A stretch of 64,000 bases of DNA, taken from positions 62,001 to 126,000 of the forward strand of contig NZ_JABSNL010000006.1 in assembly GCF_013294025.1 (NCBI RefSeq), written 5' to 3'. The notes beneath the pieces are model-generated. The model was not told the origin of the DNA and did not search any database. It was given only the letters and a program-made list of their open reading frames with translations. Below, piece by piece: positions 17,110 through 28,400 of the stretch. The translations under genes and the position numbers were made by a program. This DNA comes from Flavobacterium aeripolare (lineage in GTDB: Bacteria; Bacteroidota; Bacteroidia; Flavobacteriales; Flavobacteriaceae). How positions within the stretch are numbered: the stretch's first letter is position 1; each line of letters starts with the position of its first letter.

Positions 17110-18162
17110 TTAGTTGGTATTATTTGTTTCGCGATTGTCGAGATATAATTCTTGTACTAGTACAATAACTATTACTGTAACTGGGGTCGCAAGAATAAGT
17201 CCCCATCCACCGGTCAGAGCTCCCATGAGTAATTGGGCAATAATAATTAGTGCTGGCGGCATGTTAATAAGTTTTTGCTGTACTAATGTGGTAATAAAAT
17301 TACTTTCTACAAACTGTATTAGCGTGTACAAACCAGCGACTAACAAGGCTGTTTCTGGACTTTGTAATAAGGCTACTAGTACGGCAGGTATTAAAGCAAT
17401 TATAGGACCAAAATTAGGGATAAAGCTAATTAGACCTGCCAGTAAGGCAAGTACTAACCATAAAGGCATGCCTATCGCCGCTAAACCTATTGCAGTTAGA
17501 ATGAAAACCACAAACATCGAAAACAATTTTCCTTTTAACCAGTTGCGTAGTTGTTTGTTTAATTTATCCATAATTGTTCTAGCCTTTTCTTGTCCTCTTT
17601 TAGGAATAAGTTGGATAATTCCCTCAGTATATGTTAGAGGAGCAATACTAAAAAATATAGCAATGAACAAAATCACATAAACATCACCAAATATCCCGAA
17701 AGTGGATTGAAAAAACTTTCCAGCAAAACCTTGCACTTTCTTTGTAGCATCGTCAGAGGAGGCACTGTCTATCACTTCATGACCTACAGTGCTATTATTC
17801 ATTTGGTGTTTTACATTTTCAATAGTTTTGGGTAAAGTTTCCATTAAATCACCAATTTGCGTTTGCACTTTGGCTCCAATAAGATAAAATAAACCTGCCA
17901 CAATTAGCAGCGTACCTAGGATGGATATTACGACACAAACCATCTCCTTCCAGCCAGTTTTTCGTTCGATAAAATTACTAATGCCCCTAAAAAAGATAGC
18001 AATTAAAGTACCAGCTAGAATTAATAAAAAGACATTTATTGTTGTCTTTAGCATGAGTAGCGAAAGCAGCACAAAGCTGACTATTCCCACTGTAATCCAA
18101 ACCTTTTTTTGGAAGCTAGGGTTGTTATCAGGAGTATCTTGTTGTGTATTTTTTTCGATCAT
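17110..18162 (-). CDS. AI-2E family transporter (UPF0118/PerM-like)
   Basis: This 350-residue inner membrane protein has about 8 helices, with the AI-2E family pattern: paired N-terminal helices, a soluble loop at about 90-150, then GLISFIPNFGPIIALIPAV (about 245) and the terminal LILATPVTVIVIVLVQ. Members include TqsA (AI-2 export) and Na+/H+ antiporters, so the substrate here is open. It is followed on the same strand by a small lipoprotein gene and preceded by a 215-bp gap. Confidence 0.88.
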   Translation of the reverse strand: MIEKNTQQDTPDNNPSFQKKVWITVGIVSFVLLSLLMLKTTINVFLLILAGTLIAIFFRGISNFIERKTGWKEMVCVVISILGTLLIVAGLFYLIGAKVQTQIGDLMETLPKTIENVKHQMNNSTVGHEVIDSASSDDATKKVQGFAGKFFQSTFGIFGDVYVILFIAIFFSIAPLTYTEGIIQLIPKRGQEKARTIMDKLNKQLRNWLKGKLFSMFVVFILTAIGLAAIGMPLWLVLALLAGLISFIPNFGPIIALIPAVLVALLQSPETALLVAGLYTLIQFVESNFITTLVQQKLINMPPALIIIAQLLMGALTGGWGLILATPVTVIVIVLVQELYLDNRETNNTN

Positions 18163-18377
18163 AGGGGTATATTTTAGTTTACTATTTTGGATAGTGATGT
18201 AAGTACATTGTTTGTTTATTTATTAGTAGTAAAAAAGTGTACTATAAAGAGTGAAAAAAAATCAATGTTCCTTGTATTGGCAGCGTTTACTAGCGCCAAT
18301 AAATTACTTTTAACTAAAATAGACAATTTTTAAACAGTCGGTATATAAAAATTTGTTAATCCGTGTCGCAGTTGTTA

Positions 18378-19307
18378 TTATTGCGCAATAGTTGGGGGTT
18401 CTTGACTTAAGGTAATTCTTGTCTTTGGTAGGCTGTCAGGATATTTTGCTTGTATAAAACTGATCATTTTTTCTCTTATATACACACGTAAATCCCAAGA
18501 GGTAGGAGAGTTTTTTGCACTCACTAGAATTCTAATTTCGATGGTTGTTTCTTTTGAGTCTGTTACTTGCAGTACGTTGACATTTTTATCCCATAGTGGG
18601 CTTAGATTCAACAGTCGAGTAAGTTCTGTTCTTAATTCTTCAAAATCAATTGTGTAATCAGTATATAAAAAAACAGTTCCTATAATATCAGCGTTGGTTC
18701 TAGTCCAGTTTTGAAAAGGTTTCTCAAGGAAGTAGGTAGACGGAAGTACTAATCGCCTTTTATCCCAGATTCTCACTACTACGTACGTCAAATTTATTTC
18801 TTCGATCCAGCCCCATTCGTTTTCTACTAGCACTGCGTCGTCTATCCGGAAGGGTTGTGTAATGGCAATTTGGATTCCCGCTAATAAGGCACCTACAACT
18901 TTTTGTGCAGATAAACCGATGATAATCCCAGCCACTCCCGCCGATGCAAATATCCCTATTCCTATCTGTCTAATGCCGTCAAAAGAGAGTAAGATACTTG
19001 CGACTGTGATTAAAACGATTATGAAAATAACCACTTTCTCAAAGATGTTGATTTGTGTGTGTAATTTTCTCGAATGCAAATTGTCTTCTACAGTGATATC
19101 GTACCGATTTAAAATATTTTGTTTGGTTCTACGAATCACGATGATTAAAAAACAAGAAAAGCTAGCAATTACAAAATTATGCTGCTGCGAAGATAATACC
19201 GCAGTATTAATATTTAGCATGTTTGTCAGCGCCGCTAAGATTGGTCCTAGCGCAGCAGATAAGGCGACAAAACAAACGCTAATGATGAGGTAGCAATTTC
19301 TTTTCAT
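18378..19307 (-). CDS. MscS family mechanosensitive ion channel
   Basis: This 309-residue protein has about four N-terminal membrane helices, a pore helix rich in Gly/Ala (ASAGVAGIIIGLSAQ, about 125-139), the beta domain with QPFRIDD, and an alpha/beta C-terminal domain. Such channels open on membrane tension and release solutes under osmotic downshock. The protein differs clearly from the second MscS homologue 290 bp away, so the pair is not a recent tandem duplication. Confidence 0.9.
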   Translation of the reverse strand: MKRNCYLIISVCFVALSAALGPILAALTNMLNINTAVLSSQQHNFVIASFSCFLIIVIRRTKQNILNRYDITVEDNLHSRKLHTQINIFEKVVIFIIVLITVASILLSFDGIRQIGIGIFASAGVAGIIIGLSAQKVVGALLAGIQIAITQPFRIDDAVLVENEWGWIEEINLTYVVVRIWDKRRLVLPSTYFLEKPFQNWTRTNADIIGTVFLYTDYTIDFEELRTELTRLLNLSPLWDKNVNVLQVTDSKETTIEIRILVSAKNSPTSWDLRVYIREKMISFIQAKYPDSLPKTRITLSQEPPTIAQ

Positions 19308-19523
19308 AGTGATTATCTGTTTATTAATTTTTCAGATTGTGCATAATTTTGAGTGTGCTTTTTTTTCGAATTTCACTTGTAATATTCCAGCAGTACTCGT
19401 ATAAACGAAAATACGATAAATAGATTGGAGCTCAAAAGTTGGCGTAAAAAAATAGGATTTTGTTAAGAAATTATGCTGTTTAAAAAGCAATCAGCTATTT
19501 AAGTTGCCCTAAATATAGATAAT

Positions 19524-19567
19524 GAAAAAAGCCTGATTACTCCACTCTTATTGGAGTAATCAGGCTT
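19524..19567 (-). terminator. Terminator of the second mscS gene (minus strand)
   Basis: A perfect 16-bp stem (AAGCCTGATTACTCCA against TGGAGTAATCAGGCTT) has a 7-nt loop. The A-run at 19524-19530 reads as a T-run on the minus strand, downstream of the gene ending at 19598. Confidence 0.88.
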
Positions 19568-19597
19568 ATAATTTCTAAAATTTTTATTAACCAGTTC

Positions 19598-20509
19598 CTA
19601 CTTATTAGGATTTGCAGTTGCCATTTGAATTGGCGTTTGCGATAAAGTAGTTCCACCCTTGATTCCAAAATCTAATGTGCGTATAGGGAACGGAATCATA
19701 ATATCATTAGCGTCATATGCTTTTTTAATATTTAAAATTGCTTGACTTCTTACCTTGTTGTAAACAGCTTGTTCTGGTGTGTTTACCCACATTCTAACAG
19801 ATAGATTAATTGAACTATCGCCAAATTCCATCAGGAAAACACTCACCTCGTCATCAGGAGATAAGTCCGCTATATCTTTCACAGCGTCATGTGTAATTGC
19901 AAGCACGCGTTCTAAATCATCACCGTATGAAACGCCAACGCTTAGGTCAAACCTTCTTTTTTGCAGAATAGTGTAATTTTCAATTGGGTTTTGAAAAACT
20001 TCTTTGTTAGGAATAATTACTGTTTTACCTTGAAATGTCTCTACAACAGTGTCGCGCAAGTTGACCATTTTTACTTTACCCATGTACTCTTTAATTTGCA
20101 CTATATCGCCCACCTTTAAAGGTTTTCTAAATGATATGAAAATTCCCGACATGAAGTTAGCAGCAATATCTTGAAAAGCGAATGCTAATGCCAAACCTAA
20201 AATCCCGGCACCGGCTAAAATCGATGTAACGGCTTTGTCTAGATTTAAGATGCTCAAAACTGTAAACAGAACAATACCTATAAAAGCAAAATAAACTACC
20301 GAGCTAAACAAGTTGTTTAGTGTAATATTAGTAGATATTTTTGCCACTAACTTTGCTGTAAGTCTTTTAATAAACTTAGCAATGTAAAGACCAATTACTA
20401 AGACAATGGCGGCGATAACAATATTAGGTAATAATTTAATGATCATTTCGCCCCAACTTACTAATTTATCGTTTAGTAGTTCGCTCATTTTATTTAAGTC
20501 AAAATTCAT
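19598..20509 (-). CDS. MscS family small-conductance mechanosensitive channel
   Basis: This 303-residue protein has the compact three-helix MscS architecture: helices at about 22-45, 65-85 and 88-118, with the pore helix LAGAGILGLALAFAFQDIAA. The beta-domain motif FRKPLKVGDIVQI and a C-terminal vestibule ending near IPFPIRTLDF follow. It is close to the E. coli MscS type and should protect against hypo-osmotic shock, which suits a coastal organism. It is a single-gene unit with its own terminator. Confidence 0.93.
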   Translation of the reverse strand: MNFDLNKMSELLNDKLVSWGEMIIKLLPNIVIAAIVLVIGLYIAKFIKRLTAKLVAKISTNITLNNLFSSVVYFAFIGIVLFTVLSILNLDKAVTSILAGAGILGLALAFAFQDIAANFMSGIFISFRKPLKVGDIVQIKEYMGKVKMVNLRDTVVETFQGKTVIIPNKEVFQNPIENYTILQKRRFDLSVGVSYGDDLERVLAITHDAVKDIADLSPDDEVSVFLMEFGDSSINLSVRMWVNTPEQAVYNKVRSQAILNIKKAYDANDIMIPFPIRTLDFGIKGGTTLSQTPIQMATANPNK

Positions 20510-20740
20510 GTTTTATTTTTGGTTTAATGTTAATTTTTGTTCGAAAACACTAATATAAGGAATGAAATAGCTGCAAGCAACTTTTATAGGTCATTAATGG
20601 TTCCTGCCAGATTGCAAATAGAAATAGGACTACAGCTAATTGAAAGCTATCTCCTTCTAATACAGAAGCTGAGCAAGGCACAATTAAAAGTATTTATCGA
20701 AAAATATTTTTTGACTTTTTAAGTCTTTTTATAGTTTGTT

Positions 20741-21151
20741 TTAAACCCCTTTTTTATTTTGAAGCAAGATGTTATCTACAGCATAACTGTTGTTGTCTAT
20801 ATAATTAACTAGGTAAGCAACAAATGCTAGATGCACTAACTGAGAGGTAATAGCATCCCAATTCTCAATAAGTGTGCAACCAAATATTAACGAGATCAAC
20901 AATGTAGAAAGTACAATAGCAGCTGTTCTAGTGAACAAACCAAGTACAATCATTAGTCCAAAAGTAAATTCTACAATAGGAATTGCATAAGTGAAGGGAA
21001 CCGTTAAAATTTCTGGTAGAATTGAGTTGGCAAACATCTTTAGCATTCCGTTGCTAAATGCTTGCAGTTTTGGTAAACGAACTAATCCATGTCCGAACAT
21101 GCTTAGGCCTATTCCTAATCTTACGATTAAATATGTTGTTTTATTTTGCAT
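20741..21151 (-). CDS. DoxX family membrane protein
   Basis: This 136-residue protein has four membrane helices. The first carries RLGIGLSMFGHGLVRLPK, typical of DoxX/SURF4-like proteins, and IPIVEFTFGLMIVLGLFTR falls in the second pair. Some DoxX proteins work with thiosulfate or superoxide metabolism, but most bacterial members are uncharacterised. It stands alone between an mscS gene and the serine ammonia-lyase gene. Confidence 0.85.
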   Translation of the reverse strand: MQNKTTYLIVRLGIGLSMFGHGLVRLPKLQAFSNGMLKMFANSILPEILTVPFTYAIPIVEFTFGLMIVLGLFTRTAAIVLSTLLISLIFGCTLIENWDAITSQLVHLAFVAYLVNYIDNNSYAVDNILLQNKKGV

Positions 21152-21344
21152 TCTATTAGTATTAGTTATTAATAATGTTTTGTGAGTATCTAGTCTTGTT
21201 TTATAGCTACTATAGTACGTTAACGAAGTTATGAAAATAGGTTCAAAATATAATCGAATGTAAAGTAAATAAAGTAGGTGACTTATTAATCAGTATTAAC
21301 GATTAAGTACTAGTTGATAACTGTCGTTGTTGACTACTAAAATG

Positions 21345-21452
21345 TCGCGTGAAGGATCGCAGTGGAAATCCTCTTATGCAGTATAACGGAATAAAAGATT
21401 GTAACGAAGAGCCTGACGTTGCTGGAATGCAATGCAAGCTACGGCACGCCCA
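21345..21452. repeat. Candidate dispersed intergenic element of Bacteroidota
   Basis: This block is richer in G and C than its flanks. Read on the minus strand it begins GGGCGTGCC and contains CTCTTCGTTACAATC, TATTCCGTTA, and GGATTTCCACTGCGATCC (a GGAT/ATCC hairpin). From memory, this order of short motifs resembles non-coding repeats scattered after genes in many Flavobacteriia. Only one copy lies in this window, so repetition cannot be shown here. It does not code for a protein I can support. Confidence 0.4.
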
Positions 21453-21476
21453 AATAATAGGGATTGAATCCAAATT

Positions 21477-21520
21477 AAAAAACCTACTAGATGGCAGTAA
21501 AAGTGCGCATTAGTAGGTTT
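21477..21520 (-). terminator. Terminator of the serine ammonia-lyase gene
   Basis: AAACCTACTA at 21480-21489 pairs with TAGTAGGTTT at 21511-21520. The A-run before the first arm gives a T-run on the minus strand, directly downstream of the gene ending at 21543. Confidence 0.75.
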
Positions 21521-21542
21521 ATAATATATATGCTATGTTTTA

Positions 21543-22970
21543 TTAGCAGTCGGCCATATTCACGGCGATTGCTAGACCACCTTCAGAGGTTTCTTTGTAT
21601 TTATTATTCATGTCTTTTGCAGTTTCCCACATAGTGCTGACTACTTTGTCGAGAGGTACTTTGGCATTTTTAGCATCAGTAGAAAGTGCTAATTCAGCGG
21701 CGTTAATTGCCTTTATAGCACCCATGGTGTTGCGCTCAATACAAGGAATTTGGACCAATCCACCTATAGGATCACAGGTAAGACCAAGGTGGTGTTCCAT
21801 TGCTATTTCTGCAGCCATTAACACTTGCTCAGGACTTCCGCCCATGAGTTCGCACAATGCAGCCGCTGCCATCGCAGAGGAAACGCCTATTTCGGCTTGG
21901 CAACCACCCATAGCTGCAGAGATAGTAGATCCTTTTTTAAAGATGCTTCCTATTTCGCCGGCAACTAGTAAAAATTGTTTGATTTCTTTAGGACCTGCTT
22001 GGTGATTTTCGATAACCATGTAATACATCAATACCGATGGAATTACACCAGCACTACCATTTGTAGGCGCAGTGACAATACGACCTAATGCGGCGTTTAC
22101 CTCATTTACGGCTAGTGCAAAACAGCTAACCCATTTTAAGATCTGGCGAAATTTAACTTCTGTTTTTCTAATTTCTTCTAACCACGATTGTGGGTCAGCA
22201 TAGTTAGATAACCCTATTAATCCTTGATGCATGTCAAAGGCTCGGCGACGCACATTAAGACCACCGGGTAAAATCCCTTCAGAGTGGCATCCTATGTACA
22301 TGCATTCTAACATGGTATTCCAGATGCGCATTAACTCGTGATCAATGACTTCTTCGGTACGCATTGATTTTTCATTCTCATATACAATTTCCGAGATGCT
22401 TTTATTCTCGCTAATGCAAAAATTAAGCAGCTCAGCAGCATTGTTAACCATGTACGGGAAAGCACATTTTATCTTGATCTTTTCCTTAGCATTTGTACGT
22501 TCTTCTTTGACTACAAAACCACCACCAATAGAGTAGAAGGTAGCAGTATATTCATCGCCTGCTGCGTTAAAAGCAGTAAACATCATCCCATTAGAATGAA
22601 AAGGTAAAAAGTCTTTATTGAATATAATATCTTCATGAATATGAAATGCAATTGCATGCTCATTAGCAAGAAGCAGGGTGTTTGTTTTTTCGATCGTTTT
22701 AATGATACCATCGATATTTTCTACAGGAATATACTCAGGATCTTGTCCGCTTAAACCTAACATTACTGCAAGATCAGTGGCGTGACCGCGACCTGTTAAG
22801 GATAATGACCCATAAAGATCTATCTTAACTCTTACTGTTTTGTCAAGAAGTTGCTCTTCACGAAGCTCTTCTAAAAAGCGTTCTCCTGCGCGCCACGGAC
22901 CTAAAGTATGTGAACTTGAAGGACCAACACCAATTTTAAGCATGTCAAAAACCGAAATGCATTCTTCCAT
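21543..22970 (-). CDS. sdaA: L-serine ammonia-lyase (iron-sulfur dependent, single chain)
   Basis: This enzyme deaminates L-serine to pyruvate and ammonia. The 475-residue protein has the N-terminal beta domain with [16 protein letters not shown] near 13-28 and the catalytic alpha domain with [30 protein letters not shown] and the closing SEGGLA segment. The cysteines expected to bind the 4Fe-4S cluster are present in the alpha domain. It is a fused SdaA (alpha plus beta), the form found in E. coli and many Bacteroidota. It is transcribed alone. Confidence 0.94.
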   Translation of the reverse strand: MEECISVFDMLKIGVGPSSSHTLGPWRAGERFLEELREEQLLDKTVRVKIDLYGSLSLTGRGHATDLAVMLGLSGQDPEYIPVENIDGIIKTIEKTNTLLLANEHAIAFHIHEDIIFNKDFLPFHSNGMMFTAFNAAGDEYTATFYSIGGGFVVKEERTNAKEKIKIKCAFPYMVNNAAELLNFCISENKSISEIVYENEKSMRTEEVIDHELMRIWNTMLECMYIGCHSEGILPGGLNVRRRAFDMHQGLIGLSNYADPQSWLEEIRKTEVKFRQILKWVSCFALAVNEVNAALGRIVTAPTNGSAGVIPSVLMYYMVIENHQAGPKEIKQFLLVAGEIGSIFKKGSTISAAMGGCQAEIGVSSAMAAAALCELMGGSPEQVLMAAEIAMEHHLGLTCDPIGGLVQIPCIERNTMGAIKAINAAELALSTDAKNAKVPLDKVVSTMWETAKDMNNKYKETSEGGLAIAVNMADC

Positions 22971-23146
22971 AGTACCCTTGTTTTTTTAGACAAATATAAT
23001 CGAATTTAGCAACGAACACAGTCTTAAATTTATAAATATGAAATTTATATTGGAGATTGCTCACTTTCAATGATTATTTCACAATGGATAACTTCTCGAT
23101 AATTTATGTAATGTTCAAAAAACAGGTCCTTATTATGATGTAATGC

Positions 23147-25444
23147 TTAAAATGGATACCCTATGGCTAGGTTAAAAACCAAATTATCACTTCTCCAAGC
23201 GCCGTTACCAAAGTTTATTTTGTCTAATACCCAACGTTCACCATCAGGTAAATACGGTTTGCGAATAGGGAAGGCGAGATCTGTTCTCAGTACTAAGAAT
23301 GAGAAGTCAAAACGTAAACCAGCACCTACACCTACAGCCAGTTCATTCATGAAATCTTTTGAGAATTTTGCTCCCGGTTTTTCGGGATCTTCTTTAAGCA
23401 ACCAGATGTTTCCAGCGTCTAAAAAGACAGCACCTTTAACTAAGCCATATATTTTTGCACGGTACTCTGTGCTAAATTCAAACTTTACATCTCCTGATTG
23501 ATCGGGTAAAAAAGTATTGTTGTTTGTAGATCCATCGTAAGTTCCTGGTCCTAGAGATCGCGCTCTAAAGGCACGAAGGCTATTTGTTCCTCCATTAAAA
23601 AATTGCTTAATAAACGGCATCTCGTCAGAATTTCCGTAAGCAAATCCTGCTCCCACAATTACTCTACTTGCTAATTGTGAATCTGGACCTAACTTTAAGT
23701 AATGGCGAAACTCATTTTCGATTTTGATAAATTGGCTAAACGGTACATCAAAAACTTTAATAGTATCGCCTTTTTTTATGTTTGCTCCAGAAAGTAAACC
23801 AGTAATATTCCCTGATAAATCCACACTTCCTTTATAATAGAACGTGTTTTTCTTTCTTTTTTCCATCGTATTAGTATAGGTGTACGAATAGGTAGGGCCA
23901 AAAATCAATTGCTTTTCTATCACACGAGCAAGCGACGCGGTAGCATCAATTTGTGATTGATACAATGCAGTAACATTTTGCGGACTCGCATAGGTAATCT
24001 CGGTAAGATTAAATAAATGCTCTTTACGCTCGTTTTCTTTCCATAAATATCCAAAAGACGCTTTCAATGTTTGTAACGAATACAACTTTGTTCTATTTTG
24101 GAATTCGTATCCTAGAGTAGCTTTTGTTTTTGGAACAAACCCACTTGAAGATTCAAATTTAAATGGAGCAATAATTCTAGGCCATATTAAGTTGGCTTCA
24201 GTACCAAAACGGTATACGTTGAAGCCATTATTTTGTCCAGATACTTGCACTTCAACCCCACCAAAAGCAGAGATTGTCAACTGTTCAGCGCCTTTCCACA
24301 AGTTGCGATTACTCCAGTTTAAGTTTAGTTCTGTTCCCGTATAATTAGCAGAGTTGGTTTTAGCTAGTAATTCTGCTCGTATTGACTTTTTAGGCAACGG
24401 TGTTAAATAGTAGTAGGCATCGAGGTAATTGCCAATGGTATCAGCAACTTTAAATTGATTTTTTACAAATTTAAACGTCCCTAAATTAACCAATCGGTTC
24501 AAGGAAAGGTTGTGATCTGTTCTATTATACAAATCGCCCTTTTTAAAGTATAAAGTGCGGTCAAAAATTCTAGGCTTGAATAAATTTTCTTTATCTATAA
24601 TGGTAAAGTCATGGTATTCTAATTTATTGCTATCTACGGTAGCTGAGCTATCTTTAGAAAGTTTAAAGTTAGGATAAACGACAATCTTATTAATCTTGTA
24701 TTTGTTTTTAGCTAAGTCTGGAGTTTCGTCTTTGATTTTTACAATCATATCTACTTTATGATCTGCGACAGTGCTGTCTACTTGCACCTTTAAATAGTCC
24801 TCATTAAAGTAATAAAAACCTTTTTCTTTAAGACGTGCGTCTATGCGTTCTCGCTCTAATTTAATGTTATCTAAACTATAGCCAGCCTCTTTTTTAAGGA
24901 CTGTGCCTCGCTTAGTGTTCTTCACTGCTGTACTCAAAACAGTAGAATCCTCTGGGAATTTTACGTCTCTAATCGTGTAAATCCTCCTTGGATCAAGTGT
25001 GTATTCTGCGGTGGCTTTCTTACCACTTCGAGTTGAATCAGCCTCAGATGTGGTGTTAAAATAACCGTTATTTTCAGCGTAGTTTTGCAGTACTTTTTTG
25101 TTGTATTCTAAATCTACTTTGCTGTAAAGAACCGGTGGCTCGCCCACTTTGTTACGCAACCAATACCTAAATCCTTTATCTTTTGTAGGCTCTCCAGCCA
25201 AGTTGTAAAAGAATAATTTAGGACGCATTCCTAGAAAAGAAGCATTTGGTTTAGGACGTAATAGTGGTGTCAAAGCAGCTTCTAATGCTTTTCGTTGTTT
25301 TTTAGGAGTGGTTTTACTCACTACATCTACAGAACCACCAGTGTATAAAAGATCTCCTTCAGGTATGTTACGTGTACCCGTGCAGCTTGCAATTAATACA
25401 GCGGTCAAAAGGCAATAGCTTATTTTTTGTCTACTCTTTGTCAT
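23147..25444 (-). CDS. tamL: TamL, BamA/Omp85-superfamily outer membrane lipoprotein
   Basis: This 765-residue protein has a signal ending in the lipobox LIASC (Cys about 21), POTRA-like repeats (roughly 60-340), and a C-terminal 16-strand Omp85 barrel. The barrel carries the lid-loop motif in GGTNSLRAFRARSLGPGTYD and a terminal aromatic (ends GYPF). In Bacteroidota the TamA counterpart is lipidated and called TamL; it inserts or assembles outer membrane proteins together with TamB. The tamB gene lies 15 bp upstream on the same strand, so the operon order is tamB-tamL. Confidence 0.9.
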   Translation of the reverse strand: MTKSRQKISYCLLTAVLIASCTGTRNIPEGDLLYTGGSVDVVSKTTPKKQRKALEAALTPLLRPKPNASFLGMRPKLFFYNLAGEPTKDKGFRYWLRNKVGEPPVLYSKVDLEYNKKVLQNYAENNGYFNTTSEADSTRSGKKATAEYTLDPRRIYTIRDVKFPEDSTVLSTAVKNTKRGTVLKKEAGYSLDNIKLERERIDARLKEKGFYYFNEDYLKVQVDSTVADHKVDMIVKIKDETPDLAKNKYKINKIVVYPNFKLSKDSSATVDSNKLEYHDFTIIDKENLFKPRIFDRTLYFKKGDLYNRTDHNLSLNRLVNLGTFKFVKNQFKVADTIGNYLDAYYYLTPLPKKSIRAELLAKTNSANYTGTELNLNWSNRNLWKGAEQLTISAFGGVEVQVSGQNNGFNVYRFGTEANLIWPRIIAPFKFESSSGFVPKTKATLGYEFQNRTKLYSLQTLKASFGYLWKENERKEHLFNLTEITYASPQNVTALYQSQIDATASLARVIEKQLIFGPTYSYTYTNTMEKRKKNTFYYKGSVDLSGNITGLLSGANIKKGDTIKVFDVPFSQFIKIENEFRHYLKLGPDSQLASRVIVGAGFAYGNSDEMPFIKQFFNGGTNSLRAFRARSLGPGTYDGSTNNNTFLPDQSGDVKFEFSTEYRAKIYGLVKGAVFLDAGNIWLLKEDPEKPGAKFSKDFMNELAVGVGAGLRFDFSFLVLRTDLAFPIRKPYLPDGERWVLDKINFGNGAWRSDNLVFNLAIGYPF

Positions 25445-25459
25445 CTTCGTTATAACGTA

Positions 25460-28400
25460 TTATTTCTTAGCTTCTTTTTCGTTTGTTTTTTTCGAATGAA
25501 ACAGTTCTCTAAACTTGTTGTAATCAATTGTTAGTACAAATGAAATTCCTGTTTCTACAACCTGTCCTTGCAAGGCAACTTGGTATTTATTGATGCGGTA
25601 TGCTTTTAATTTATAACGGCCATCTTTAGATAATTGGTATTCGATACTCACATCACCCGCGATATTATTTGTCTCTTCGTTTGTTTGTTGCGGTCCTTCT
25701 AGCCCAAAACTACTTCCTACAGTAACTTTCAAGCGGTCGTTTAATAATTTTTTTGAAACGCCAACACTTAGGTCTGTTTTGTTTTCTAATTGTCCTGTTG
25801 TATAATCCTCGGTAGAGTTTAAATCAAAGTTTAATTCGACTCCTTCAATTAAATTTCCTGCTAAATTATTCAGCTGCTGTGAAAGGATTTTACTTGCGCT
25901 TTCTCTCGCTATAGAAGCTACAGAAGCACCACCGGCCTCACTAGAGAATGGATTTTCACCTATAAAACGATTCAATAGCAATAGCGCAAATACTTGCTTG
26001 TTTAATTCATCAGGTTGCTGACGTAACTGAGACAATTTAGCCTGTGTTGTATTGATGATTTCTGTAGACACGCTGTTGTTTCCATCAGGCAAAACAATGT
26101 CAAACGAGATAGTAGGTTTCATCAACTCTCCATTCATGATCAACTCCGTTTCAAACGGAATTTTTTGTTTGTAGGTATTTCTTATATCAGATGATGTGCT
26201 TCCTAATTGATCGTCAACTAAGTCAATAGGAGCAGCTTCATTTTTATATACTGCGGTGATGTTGATATCTGCAGATGTTGGCTCGCCTGTCCATAAAATG
26301 TAGCTGCCGTCTTTAATTTCAAACTTCCTTTTGATAAAATTAAAGTTCATTTCGTATGCACCTTCGTTCAGTTCGTAACGACCAGTAAGTGATGTTTTAC
26401 CAGAAGGATCAATTCCTCCGGTTAATTCAGCCTCTCCTTTTAATTTTAAGAAATCACCATTAGCTTTGTCAATGATGATAGACAATTCGGCATCTTTGTC
26501 GACCTCGATATTTACCGAAGCGTTCATCCCTTTAATTTCAGTTTTACTTAGCGATTCATCAACAGTAATTTTAGTAATTAAAGGCGGATTATCTTGATCA
26601 ATAAATTCGACAATTCCTTCACGATCTGCGATAGATGGATCAGATTGTGGTAATACAATGGCAAATTTAGTATCTGCGTTTACTTTAATAGTACCATCGA
26701 TAGTAGGATTGTTTAAATCCCCTTTGATGCGAAGGTTGTTATTCAAGTACATCTCGCCATAATACAAATCGTTGTCTTGCGGCTTAGAGTTTACAGCTTT
26801 GAAATTTTCAGCTACTAGCGTTAAATTAAAGCCAGGATTGGTCAAGTCTTTTGTTGTAATGATACCATCAATAATCATGTCGTTGTCTTGATCATCTTTA
26901 ATGGTGAATTGATCAAAATTAACTCCTGCATCATTAAATACAATATTGTCATTCATATCTTTGAATGTCGCATTTAATGGTGTTACATTAAATCCAATGG
27001 CATTAAACTTTAAATTTCCATTAATAGATGGTGCCGAAGAAGTTCCTGTAATCTTTAATTTACCATCAATAAAACCAGTACTTTTTTGTAAATTTCCTAG
27101 TGTAAACCCTTGTACACTTTTTAGATTTAACTTGGCTACATCAAGATTCATGTTAAGTCCAGAGGTTGCTGTTTTGTACGTTCCGTATAAATCCAGTTTG
27201 TTCTCTTGTCCTGTGATTCCTACAGCAGCATTGTAAGTATCTGCTACGTTATTGTCAACGTGAATTTCGATAGTACCTACTGTATCTTTCTTAAAAGCAA
27301 AATCGGCTATATTTAAATCTGAAACAAAATTTGGACTCGCATTTAAATTCTTGATAGTAGCGTCACCGTTAATGTTTCCGCTAATTTGAAGATCACTTTT
27401 TTCCACTAAACTGCTCAACGTTTCGATTTTGAAATCTTTAAACTGAACGGCTAGCGGCGCATTTGATTTCTCAGATTGCGACTGAATTAAAATGCTACTT
27501 CCTGATTTACTCAACTCAAATTTATTTGCATAAATTGCAGTAGACCCAAAACGAATCAGGTTTTCAGCAGCGACCTGCCACGGTTCGTAATTTAAAACAA
27601 GATTCTCAGGATTTAAATGCAGTTCGCTACCAGCAGCAACTGATTTTAAAGTACCAGCAATCGCGTAGCGCTCTACATCTTTAAGATCTTTTAATTGCAG
27701 TTGGTATGCTGCTATGTTGTCTTTTAACTGTCCCGTGAATGCGGTATAAGGCAACTGGAATTGATCGTTTTGAATGTCGTCAACAATAAACGAATAGTTT
27801 AATGATGTGGCCTCAGTGTTTACGTCAAGTACGGCATTAGTAATAGTATTTTTACCATAAACAAATTTAGGTATTTGTCCTTTTAATACGATCGTATCGT
27901 TCACTGTATTATAGCGCCCTGATATAGCGATTGGTTCCATACTTTTAATCTCTGGAAGCAATTGAGAAATAAGCGGACTACTTTGAATTTTCATGTTAAA
28001 ATCAAAATTCTGTGGTTCGCTAGCAACTTTCTTTGCGCCAGGATTTGTATCATAGTACGTAGCTACTGAGTTTTGTAAAGCAGTAGCAATTTTAGATAAT
28101 TTGTATTTACCTTTTATAGCAGCGTTTAAAAATGGAGATTTTACAACGATTGCAGTAGTATCAGGCTTAGCTGTTGCAACTAAACTAATAGAGTCGGTTA
28201 CGATTTGCTGTTTCGCATCGGCAATTGTTAGTTTGACAATATTAATTTTACCGTTCAGGTAATCTAAGTCAGCAGTTTTAATATCGGCATCAATTGCACC
28301 TCTAATTTTTAAAGGTCCCGCATGCAGGTTTAACTTTTCAAGATCAGCTATATCAACATTTAATAATGCTTTTAAAGCTGGATATTTGTCTTTGAAATTT

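Larger units (their letters stand above)
21152..21542. other. Gap between doxX and the serine ammonia-lyase gene
   Basis: About 390 bp without a gene. It contains the sdaA terminator at 21477-21520 and a comparatively GC-rich structured block at about 21345-21452, described separately. Confidence 0.6.

Noticed and set aside
18378..20509. Tandem duplication of mscS genes
   Set aside because: The two proteins differ strongly in N-terminal helices and pore sequence, so they are paralogues of old divergence, not a recent duplication.
20537..20722. 61-residue plus-strand frame between an mscS gene and doxX
   Set aside because: It starts with TTG, has no recognisable domain and overlaps the promoter region of the mscS gene. 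Not convincing as a gene.
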